Assembly (NCBI RefSeq): GCF_023074075.1 | Contig: NZ_JADPKT010000094.1 | Coordinates: forward strand, 124,001 to 188,000 | DNA length: 64,000 nucleotides | Reading direction: 5' to 3' | DNA from: Bradyrhizobium sp. 138 | GTDB lineage: Bacteria; Pseudomonadota; Alphaproteobacteria; Rhizobiales; Xanthobacteraceae | Part shown: positions 19,031-26,009 of the stretch, one piece after another | Position numbering within the stretch: the stretch's first letter is position 1 | Layout: every line of letters starts with the position of its first letter | Position numbers and translations under genes: made by a program | Notes under the pieces: model-generated | The model's input: only the letters and a program-made list of their open reading frames with translations | Databases searched by the model: none | What the model was told of the DNA's origin: nothing

Positions 19031-20068
19031 TCAATGTACCACCGGCCCGCCAGCCTTCTTCCAGGCATCCAGGCCGCCGGCGATGTGCGCCGTGTTGGAG
19101 AGGCCGGCCGCCTTGGCGGCGGCCACCGCCATCGCCGAGCGCTCGCCGAAGGCGCAGAAAAACACGACACGACGGCCGGTGGCGGCCGCGACCTCGCGCA
19201 GCATGCCGCCGGGCTTGAGGCTTTCCTCCACGGATTGGTAGGGCGTATGCAGCGCGCCTTCGAGCATGCCGTGCTTGAAGCGCTCGTTGCTCTCGCGCAG
19301 ATCGACCAGCAGGATGTCGGGCCGGCCGAGGCTGCGGATTGCCTCGACAGCGCTGAGCGCGCGGCCTTCTTTCTCGAGCTCCTCCTGATGCAGGCCGACA
19401 TGCATGTTGGCGGGCACCGCCACATCCATCATCTTCGGATTGGGCAGCTTCAGGTTCGCCATCAGCTCGATATATTCGTCGACCGAGCGGACCTGGAGCC
19501 GCGGATTGTAGCGCCTCTCCTCGCCGATGGTGGAGACGGTGTCGCCCTTGTAGTCGTGCGCGGGGAATACCATCGTCTCGTCCGGCAGCTTCAAAAGCCG
19601 GTTGAAGATCGAATCATACTGGGCGCGCGACGAACCGTTCTGGAAATCGGTGCGGCCCGTGCCGCGGATCAGCAGCGTGTCGCCGGTGAAGACGCGATCG
19701 CCCATCAGATAGGAATAGGAATCGTCGGTGTGGCCGGGCGTGTACATCACGTCGAGCGACAAGCCCTCGATCGTCACCTTGTCGCCGTCGGCGACCCGCA
19801 TCGCCACGACGTCGGCCTTGGTCTGGTCGCCCATCACGGTCATGCAGTGGGTGCGGTCGCGCAGCTCACCGAGGCCGGTGACATGGTCGGCATGCAGATG
19901 GGTGTCGACCGCCTTGACCAGCTTGAGGTCGAGCTCGCGCAGCAATTGGCAGTAGCGGTCGACCTTCTCCAGCACGGGATCGAGAATCAGCGCCTCACCG
20001 CCAGGCCGGCTGGCAAGGACGTAGCTGTAGGTGCCTGAAACGCTGTCGAAGAGCTGGCGGAAGATCAT
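19031..20068 (-). CDS. Persulfide dioxygenase (ETHE1-like)-rhodanese fusion
   Basis: 345 residues. N-terminal metallo-beta-lactamase domain (about 1-235) with iron-ligand motifs THLHADH at 56-62, TPGHTDDS near 110 and the ETHE1 signature TGDTLLIRGTGRTDFQ. The C-terminal rhodanese domain (about 245-345) has its active-site loop in FFCAFGERS. The first domain would oxidise glutathione persulfide to sulfite; the second can exchange sulfane sulfur between sulfite or thiosulfate and thiols. It lies downstream of the sox cluster on the same strand, separated by about 230 bp that contain a dispersed repeat, so it may have its own promoter. The architecture is the known PDO-rhodanese fusion type. Confidence 0.92.
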   Translation of the reverse strand: MIFRQLFDSVSGTYSYVLASRPGGEALILDPVLEKVDRYCQLLRELDLKLVKAVDTHLHADHVTGLGELRDRTHCMTVMGDQTKADVVAMRVADGDKVTIEGLSLDVMYTPGHTDDSYSYLMGDRVFTGDTLLIRGTGRTDFQNGSSRAQYDSIFNRLLKLPDETMVFPAHDYKGDTVSTIGEERRYNPRLQVRSVDEYIELMANLKLPNPKMMDVAVPANMHVGLHQEELEKEGRALSAVEAIRSLGRPDILLVDLRESNERFKHGMLEGALHTPYQSVEESLKPGGMLREVAAATGRRVVFFCAFGERSAMAVAAAKAAGLSNTAHIAGGLDAWKKAGGPVVH

Positions 20069-20186
20069 GGCAGGAGGTCCGGCGGTGGAACTGACTTCGA
20101 GGATTCTACTACGCCGGGGGCCATGAGGAGAAGTAATTCACTGGGCAGATGACAAATTTTGGAAGATTTTTGTCGCAAGCCTCGCC

Positions 20187-20287
20187 GTCATTCCGGGGCG
20201 ATGCGCAGCATCGAACCCGGAATCGCGAGATTCTCAGGTGCGCAATTGCGCACCAGGGTTCGGCTCTGCGAGCCGCCCCGGAATGAC
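20187..20287. repeat. 101-bp palindromic intergenic repeat, family A copy 1
   Basis: Starts GTCATTCCGGGGCG and ends with the complement CGCCCCGGAATGAC, with an inner TGCGCAATTGCGCA palindrome. A second copy of identical length is at 35351-35451. It lies between the DsrE-like gene and the persulfide dioxygenase gene. Confidence 0.85.
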
Positions 20288-20297
20288 TGTGCAGCCC

Positions 20298-20756
20298 CTA
20301 CGGCCGCACCACCGTGTACCCGTTCTCGCTGAGGAGCAGGATCTGCCCGACGCCGACCTGCACCGGTGTTGCGGCCTGGATGAACTCCGGCCGCTTGCCC
20401 GTCTCGCGCTCGATCGTGTCCACCGTGTTGAGGCAGATGTCGAAACGCACGCCCTGTGCGATCAGGCTCTCGACCTGCTTGCGACGCTCGCTGCCTGACA
20501 GCAGCAAGTCGATGCCGGGACCGAACACCACCACCTCGATCGCGATCTTGTCGGGATCGTAGGCCTTCAGCAGATTGTTGGCGACGCTCAGCACCAGCGC
20601 CTGCTTCCTGGCATCGCCGTCGGAGAGTTGAAGCACGATCTTGTGCTCGGCGAATGGCTTGTCCTGAAGCGGCACCTGTTGCGCCGAGGCCGGCAAGATC
20701 GCGGCGAAGGCAAGCAGCGCCAGCATCATTCCGGATAAGATCTGCGCTCGCCTCAT
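20298..20756 (-). CDS. Secreted DsrE-family protein linked to sox
   Basis: 152 residues with a signal peptide (MRRAQILSGMMLALLAFAAILPASA). The mature part has the DsrE/F-like pattern: HKIVLQLSDGDARKQALVLSVANNL, IEVVVFGPGIDLLL and GVRFDICLNTVD with a single cysteine at about 108. Cytoplasmic DsrE proteins carry sulfane sulfur on a cysteine; a periplasmic version next to SoxB could bind sulfur intermediates. The ATG overlaps the soxB stop by four bases, so it is co-translated. The sulfur-carrier role is inferred. Confidence 0.82.
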   Translation of the reverse strand: MRRAQILSGMMLALLAFAAILPASAQQVPLQDKPFAEHKIVLQLSDGDARKQALVLSVANNLLKAYDPDKIAIEVVVFGPGIDLLLSGSERRKQVESLIAQGVRFDICLNTVDTIERETGKRPEFIQAATPVQVGVGQILLLSENGYTVVRP

Positions 20757-22504
20757 CCCTGTCCCGCAATGCCTGGATTGCCGTCGACGCCCTTCAGCGT
20801 GACACCGGAGCCGAGCCGTTCCTGAAACATCCGGCCCGAGCGCAGATATTTGCCGACGACGTCCCACACCGGCGCGCCTTGCTGGCCGTTGATTGAAGCC
20901 CAGCCTGCGACCTTGTAGCGGTGGCTGGCGCTGAGCGCCTTGCCATTATGGAGCTTCAGCTCGGAGATGCGGCTGCCGATCGCACCCGTCGGCGTGCAGG
21001 TGTAGCTGAGCCCGCCGGCGCGCACCATGTCGCCGCCCTGCTGGTAATAGGGATCGGCGTTGAAGAGGTTGTCGCAGATGTCTTCCAGCACGTCCTTGAT
21101 CTGGGCTCCCGTCATCTCCTGCACATAGGTCTCGGGATAGGTGATCGCGGTCTGCGCGAGCAGGTCTTCCATGGTCAGCCCCTGGCCGGACAGCGCGGTG
21201 ACGCCCCAGCGGAATCCCGGTGACAGCGCGATCTCGGTGTCGAGCTCGGTGCGGAGCGCGGTGCAGATCAGCTCGTCGACCGGTCCGGAGAAATTGCCGC
21301 GCCGATACAGCAGGCGGTCGGGCGTCGCGATCTTCGCCGACCAGTCGGTCACATGCGGCGCGCGCAGCCGGCCGATCAGCTCGGCCATTCCAGGGTCGGG
21401 CTTCAGCAGCTCGGAATAAACAGGCAGCAGATGATAATGAACGTCGCTGACCTTGCCCTTGTCGATCGCGAGATCGAGCACGGCCAGGAATTTTCCGTTG
21501 GAGCCGGCATTGGTGACGAGCGTGGTGCCGCCGGCGTTCTTCACGGCAATCGGTTGCGGCACGGCGTCGTGGGTATGACCGCCGAGAATGACGTCGATGC
21601 CGGTGACGCGGCTTGCGAGCTTGAGGTCGACATCCATGCCGTTGTGCGACAGCAGGATGACCGCATCGGCCTTGTCGGTGCCGCGCAAGGCATCGACATG
21701 CTTCTGCAATTCCTCCTCGCGGATGCCGAAGGTCCAATTCGGCGTGAACCGCTTGGGATGCGCGATCGGCACGTAAGGGAAGGCCTGGCCGATGATCGCG
21801 ACCCGATGGCCGCCGATCTCCTTGATCATCGATGGCTTGAACACGCGCCCCGTGGCCTTGTCGAATGCGGGGGCATCGTTGAAAGCGGCTTCCTCGGTCA
21901 GGAAAACGTTCTGCGCCAGGAACTCGCCCTTGAATCGCTGGAGATTGTCGCGCAGCACCTGCTCGCCATAGGTGAATTCCCAATGTCCGGTCATCGCTTC
22001 GATGCCGAGCAGATTGGCGACCTCGACCATGTCGCCGCCCTGCATGACGTTGGCAAGCCCGGTGCCCTGCCAGAGATCGCCGCCGTCGAGGAGCAGCGAA
22101 CGTTTCTCGCCGACGTCGGCACGCAAGCGGTCGACCAGCGTCTTCAGGTGGGCAAAGCCGCCGAGCTTGCCGAAGCGGCCTGCGGACTTCTCGAACTCGA
22201 TGCAGGTGAAGGCATAGGCATCGGCGCTGTCGGAACGGATGCCGAAATGCTCGAGGAAGGCGCGGCCGACCAGATGCGGCGGCCGTCCGGCCATCTCGCC
22301 GATGCCGATATTGACGCTGGGCTCGCGAAAATAAACCGGATTGAGCTGCGCATGCGTGTCGGTGATGTGCAGGATTCGCGCGTTGCCGAACCGCTCGAGG
22401 TCGTAAATGCTCGCCGTGTCAGTGCCCCGTGCAAGCCGCGGCAGGCTGAGCGATGCGGCGCCAAGGCCCGCATATTTCAGAAAATCGCGGCGGCGGATCG
22501 CCAT
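20753..22504 (-). CDS. soxB: Thiosulfohydrolase SoxB
   Basis: 583 residues. SoxB hydrolyses the terminal sulfonate from the SoxY-bound cysteine S-thiosulfonate and releases sulfate in the periplasm. The twin-arginine signal IRRRDFLKYAGLGAASLSL is at the N-terminus. Metal-site motifs of the 5'-nucleotidase-like fold are DTHAQLNP, DGGDLWQG, GHWEFTYG, LLSHNGMD and GGHTHDAVPQ. Length and order match SoxB. It begins 54 bp after soxK and overlaps the dsrE-like gene. Confidence 0.97.
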   Translation of the reverse strand: MAIRRRDFLKYAGLGAASLSLPRLARGTDTASIYDLERFGNARILHITDTHAQLNPVYFREPSVNIGIGEMAGRPPHLVGRAFLEHFGIRSDSADAYAFTCIEFEKSAGRFGKLGGFAHLKTLVDRLRADVGEKRSLLLDGGDLWQGTGLANVMQGGDMVEVANLLGIEAMTGHWEFTYGEQVLRDNLQRFKGEFLAQNVFLTEEAAFNDAPAFDKATGRVFKPSMIKEIGGHRVAIIGQAFPYVPIAHPKRFTPNWTFGIREEELQKHVDALRGTDKADAVILLSHNGMDVDLKLASRVTGIDVILGGHTHDAVPQPIAVKNAGGTTLVTNAGSNGKFLAVLDLAIDKGKVSDVHYHLLPVYSELLKPDPGMAELIGRLRAPHVTDWSAKIATPDRLLYRRGNFSGPVDELICTALRTELDTEIALSPGFRWGVTALSGQGLTMEDLLAQTAITYPETYVQEMTGAQIKDVLEDICDNLFNADPYYQQGGDMVRAGGLSYTCTPTGAIGSRISELKLHNGKALSASHRYKVAGWASINGQQGAPVWDVVGKYLRSGRMFQERLGSGVTLKGVDGNPGIAGQG

Positions 22505-22558
22505 TCAAGAATTCTCCGCGCCTCTCGTGATCGCTGGACTGTTCCACGCGGGAGCAGT

Positions 22559-22864
22559 CTAGCGGATTTCCATCGCCTTCCAGGCTTCTTTTTCAGACGT
22601 CGCCTGGAAGATCGACGCTTTCGCCAGCGCCTCGGCCTCCTTGGCTGCGGCGGTGGCGCGGTCGAAATCGCCGCCATCGGCCGCCTTCTTCGCTGCCGCC
22701 AGCGTCGAAACCGTGGTAGTCCATTGGTGACGCAGGCTGGCTGCCTCCTTGGCTGCGGCTTCCGCGGCAGCATAGGCTGCCTTGTAGTCCGCTTCGGTGG
22801 CCGCGCGCGCCTGGGCTACGAGGCCGAGTGCAAGCAGCATGGCGAAGGCAAGTGTCCGCTTCAT
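22559..22864 (-). CDS. soxK: SoxXA-binding protein SoxK
   Basis: 101 residues: signal peptide MKRTLAFAMLLALGLVAQARA followed by a helical, alanine-rich mature part (DYKAAYAAAEAAAKEAASL, then a second helix from about 55). This is the pattern of the small SoxXA-binding proteins that raise SoxXA activity. The ATG overlaps the soxA stop by four bases. The long open frame back to 23023 is antisense-like noise inside soxA. Assignment rests on size, position and composition. Confidence 0.8.
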   Translation of the reverse strand: MKRTLAFAMLLALGLVAQARAATEADYKAAYAAAEAAAKEAASLRHQWTTTVSTLAAAKKAADGGDFDRATAAAKEAEALAKASIFQATSEKEAWKAMEIR

Positions 22865-23724
22865 GGCCGCGCTCCCGGGCCCGATATCGGCAGGCCGTTG
22901 GCGACGTAGGACAGGAAATATTCGACGTCGCGATATTCGTCCGCCTGCGGCTCCAGCGGAACCGCGCGGGTCTGGCTGTTGCAGGTGACGAAGCGGCGGC
23001 TGGTCGTGCCCATGCCGCTCCATTCGGAGCGGTAGATCGGCATCGCGTTGACGATACCGAGCGCCGGCGCCAGGGTTTCGGCGCGGATGCGCTCGCCCGG
23101 GCTCTGTACATGACAGCCCGCGCAGGAAAAATTCATCTGGCCGCGCCGCGTATAGAAATAGCGCTTGCCGTTTTCGAACGCCGCGAGTGCACGCGGATCA
23201 TCGGGAATCTTGATGTCCATCGGCTTGCCGCGCGAGGTGAAGGCCATGTAGGCGGTGAGCGAGGCCATCTCGTCCTTGACGTAGGAATAGGGCGCCTCGC
23301 CATTGGCCTCGCGGCAGCGGTTGAGCGCGAGCTCCAGCGTGACGACCTTGCCTTCCTTCGTGTCGAAATAGGGATAGTTCTGGCGGATGCCGATGCCGCC
23401 GTTCGGGAAGCAGTCGGCATAGGTCTTGCCGTTCTTGAACGGGGTCGAGAACATCTCCTTGCCGGCATCGAGCGCAAACTCGTAAGGCGGGAATTCTTCC
23501 TTCTCCTGCCACTGCCGCTTCATGTCCTCGTTCATCGAATAGGGACCGTTGACGAAGTCCTCGTGCTTCACGTTCGGAAACTTCTGGAAGAAGAAGTTCT
23601 GGAATGCCTTGGCATCAGTGACAGGATCGATCTTGTCGGCTGCGACGACATGCGGAGAGGTGAGGGCGAATGCAACGAGTGCGGCGCTCACCGAGCCGAG
23701 CAGGAGGGAGAGACGGGTCTTCAT
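22861..23724 (-). CDS. soxA: Sulfur-oxidising c-type cytochrome SoxA (single canonical haem site)
   Basis: 287 residues with a Sec signal (MKTRLSLLLGSVSAALVAFA). With SoxX it joins thiosulfate oxidatively to the SoxY cysteine. One haem-binding motif, CAGCH, is at 201-205, and the axial cysteine ligand is probably Cys248 (FVTCNSQTR). The N-terminal half has Cys105 and Cys137 but no CxxCH, as in monohaem SoxA proteins. The start overlaps the soxZ stop by one base (TGATG). Confidence 0.96.
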   Translation of the reverse strand: MKTRLSLLLGSVSAALVAFALTSPHVVAADKIDPVTDAKAFQNFFFQKFPNVKHEDFVNGPYSMNEDMKRQWQEKEEFPPYEFALDAGKEMFSTPFKNGKTYADCFPNGGIGIRQNYPYFDTKEGKVVTLELALNRCREANGEAPYSYVKDEMASLTAYMAFTSRGKPMDIKIPDDPRALAAFENGKRYFYTRRGQMNFSCAGCHVQSPGERIRAETLAPALGIVNAMPIYRSEWSGMGTTSRRFVTCNSQTRAVPLEPQADEYRDVEYFLSYVANGLPISGPGARP

Positions 23725-24035
23725 CACGCGATCTTCGCGGTGGTGGTGTCCGAACCACCCTTGTTGTCGGTCCAGGAGATCTTGAGCTCGTCGCCCTTCT
23801 TGGCCCCCTTGAAGCTGAACTTGACGTAGGGGTCCTTGGAGACCGCAGTGCCCCAATTGGCGACGAAGACGTCCTTGCCGTTACATTCGAACTTCAGTTC
23901 CTGGATGTAGTGCGCCGGGATCAGCTCGCCGTTGGGATTCTTGACCAGGCCGGTGTCCATGGGGTGCTGGATCAGCGCCTGCACTTCGGTGATGTCGCCG
24001 TTGGCGTTGGCGCGGACGCGAATGCTGGATGCCAT
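23724..24035 (-). CDS. soxZ: Thiosulfate carrier partner SoxZ
   Basis: 103 residues, no signal peptide, immunoglobulin-like beta sandwich (IRVRANANGDITEVQALIQHPMDTG, then FSFKGAKKGDELKISWTDNKG). It is co-exported with Tat-secreted SoxY as a heterodimer, which explains the missing signal. It starts 17 bp after soxY. Length and sequence pattern are standard. Confidence 0.97.
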   Translation of the reverse strand: MASSIRVRANANGDITEVQALIQHPMDTGLVKNPNGELIPAHYIQELKFECNGKDVFVANWGTAVSKDPYVKFSFKGAKKGDELKISWTDNKGGSDTTTAKIA

Positions 24036-24052
24036 CTGTTTCTCCCTCGCCG

Positions 24053-24544
24053 TTAGCCGCCGCAGCCGCCGACGGTGACCTTCACGTCCTTGGTCGCGCT
24101 GTAGAGCTTGCCGTCGGCCTCGACGATAGCGACCAGCTTGGTGCTCTTGGCCATCTTCAGCCGGTTGGCGACAGCAGGAATCGTGCCTTCGGCGAACTTA
24201 TAGGACGCTGCGAGCGCATACGGGTTCTCCGCCACGAAGAACGAGATCGAGCTCACCTTGTCGAGCGTCGTCGTCACCGAGACCGGCACCACGCCGCCGT
24301 TTTCGGCAATCTCCGGCGCATCAAGCTTGACCTTGTCGGAGGGCTCGGCGTTCCTGCCATAGAGCGCCTTGATCGCATCGGCCTCGCTCTTCTGCTTGAA
24401 GGCCTCTTCCGGATATTTGTCGTTGGCCGCCGCGCGCGCGGGGCTGGCCGCGAACGGCAGATTGCCAAGGCCGATCAGCGCGACGGAGACCGCGCCCTGA
24501 AGGATCAGGCGCCGCGTCGGGTGAGGGCCGGTGGTCGTGGTCAT
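24053..24544 (-). CDS. soxY: Sulfur carrier protein SoxY
   Basis: 163 residues. Twin arginines at 11-12 precede LILQGAVSVALIGLGNLPFA, a Tat signal. The C-terminus ends VGGCGG, the swinging arm whose cysteine carries sulfur intermediates. The ATG at 24544 has GGAG seven bases upstream, so the 16 extra residues of the longer frame are rejected. It begins 25 bp after soxX. Confidence 0.97.
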   Translation of the reverse strand: MTTTTGPHPTRRLILQGAVSVALIGLGNLPFAASPARAAANDKYPEEAFKQKSEADAIKALYGRNAEPSDKVKLDAPEIAENGGVVPVSVTTTLDKVSSISFFVAENPYALAASYKFAEGTIPAVANRLKMAKSTKLVAIVEADGKLYSATKDVKVTVGGCGG

Positions 24545-24569
24545 CTCTGGTCTCCTGGGCAGCCGGCCG

Positions 24570-24995
24570 TTACAGGGTTTGCAGGAAATCAACGATTGCG
24601 CTGATCTCCTGTTCGGTCAAAATCCGGTTCCGGCCGAACGGCGGCATCATGGTCTGCGGATTGCGCTTGGTCTCGTCGAAGATGATCGCGGTGAGCTCGT
24701 TGCGATCGGGATACTTGGCCTTGAGGTCCTTCAGTTCCGGCCCGATCGTTCCTGGCAGGTCGCCGCCTTTGATGACGTGGCAGGTCAGGCAATTGCCCTT
24801 GCCGCGGTCGAAAGCGAGCTTTTGGCCGTCGGCGACGGCAGATTGCGCCCGCGCCGGGCTGGCGAGGCTGGCGACGATGGCCAGCAGGAGGAACAGGACG
24901 GATATCCGGGACAAGGCGGTCAAGGCGTCATTCCGAGGCGTTGTGGCGATGGTCGCAATCGCGGAAATAGGAGCGTTCCAAAGCACAAAGGGCAT
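24570..24995 (-). CDS. soxX: Sulfur-oxidising c-type cytochrome SoxX
   Basis: 141 residues from the ATG at 24995. A hydrophobic signal (ISVLFLLLAIVASLASPARA) ends near 50; CLTCH at 69-73 binds haem and the TMMPPFG segment carries the axial methionine. It is the small subunit of SoxXA. The start is uncertain: 24995 has only a weak AGG upstream, the next upstream ATG is 25049, and a TTG just before the signal is possible. It is the first gene of the cluster. Confidence 0.92.
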   Translation of the reverse strand: MPFVLWNAPISAIATIATTPRNDALTALSRISVLFLLLAIVASLASPARAQSAVADGQKLAFDRGKGNCLTCHVIKGGDLPGTIGPELKDLKAKYPDRNELTAIIFDETKRNPQTMMPPFGRNRILTEQEISAIVDFLQTL

Positions 24996-25052
24996 CGCCT
25001 GACAATCAGGACTATGTACGCGGCAAAATGGAGTTAATATCTTCCGCATTGC

Positions 25053-25072
25053 AACTCATGTGATTATGAGTT
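25053..25072. promoter_or_regulatory. 20-bp dyad in the sox divergent promoter region
   Basis: AACTCAT - GTGATT - ATGAGTT: perfect 7-bp arms with a six-base centre, 58 bp upstream of the proposed soxX start. Size and symmetry fit a dimeric regulator such as the ArsR-type SoxR of other sox clusters, but no such regulator gene is in the window. Confidence 0.5.
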
Positions 25073-25185
25073 CGGCTGATTTGGCCCAAAGTGTAAGGGC
25101 CATTGGCGCCGGCCGGCTGTTTCCAGGGCGGTTGGGCGCTCATCCTGTTTTCATCGTGTTCTCGTTTTTTCAAGGGGACCTCACT

Positions 25186-25860
25186 TTGGCTGAATATGTC
25201 GTCGAATTTGGCAGGGACGGCGGACGGGTCGAGCCGGATGGGCGGCTCGATGCACCGGCCTTCCATCGCAATCACGCGCCGATCTGGGCGGCGCTGGAAA
25301 AGCACCTCACGGAGCTAACCGGCAACGTGGTCGAGCTCGGCAGCGGAACCGGCCAGCACGTGGTCCATTTCGCCCGCCACACACCCGGCCTGATCTGGTG
25401 GCCGAGCGACCTCAATCAACGTCACCTCAGGAGCATCGAGGCCTGGCGTGTGCATGCGGGCCTGCCAAACATCCGCTCCCCCCTACGGATCGACCTCACC
25501 GATCCCGACTGGTGTCCGGAGATGAAAAGCGGGCAGGGGCCGACGAGTCTTGCAGCCGTGTTCTGCGCCAATGTCATTCACATCGCGCCCTGGGCCGTGG
25601 CCGAAGGCCTGTTCACCGGCGCCGGCCGCTATTTGCGGGCCGACGGCAAGCTGTTCCTCTACGGCCCCTTCAAGCGCGACGGCAAGCACACCGCACTCAG
25701 CAATGCGGTGTTCGACACCTCCTTGCGTGAAGGCAATCCCGACTGGGGCGTGCGCGACATCGGCGACGTCGAGGCGCTGGCGAAAGGCGCAGGCCTCCGG
25801 TTGGTCGATACGATCGACATGCCCGCGAACAATCTGACACTGGTGTTTGCGCGCGGCTGA
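25186..25860 (+). CDS. DUF938 class I SAM-dependent methyltransferase-like protein
   Basis: 224 residues from a TTG start that has GGGGAC upstream and gives the normal family length; the frame is open back to 25060, through the sox promoter region. NVVELGSGTGQHVVHFA is SAM-binding motif I, and CANVIHIAPW plus the C-terminal MPANNLTLVFAR are typical of DUF938. The substrate is unknown. It is divergent from soxX and ends convergent with the peptidase gene. Confidence 0.85.
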   Translation: MAEYVVEFGRDGGRVEPDGRLDAPAFHRNHAPIWAALEKHLTELTGNVVELGSGTGQHVVHFARHTPGLIWWPSDLNQRHLRSIEAWRVHAGLPNIRSPLRIDLTDPDWCPEMKSGQGPTSLAAVFCANVIHIAPWAVAEGLFTGAGRYLRADGKLFLYGPFKRDGKHTALSNAVFDTSLREGNPDWGVRDIGDVEALAKGAGLRLVDTIDMPANNLTLVFARG

Positions 25861-26009
25861 ATCGATGCCTGCTTGAGCCCGGAAGCACGCCACGGAGGCA
25901 GTGCGCTTCTTCCCCCTTGCGGGTGTGTCTGAACACGGGTGTAAGGGGGAGGGAATGAGAGAGTGCTACCTCCCTCACGTCGCGATGCGGTGAAAGCGCG
26001 AAGCGACAG

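Noticed and set aside
25060..25185. Longer start for the DUF938 gene
   Set aside because: It would put coding sequence through the sox promoter dyad and adds residues not found in the family; the TTG at 25186 has a ribosome site.
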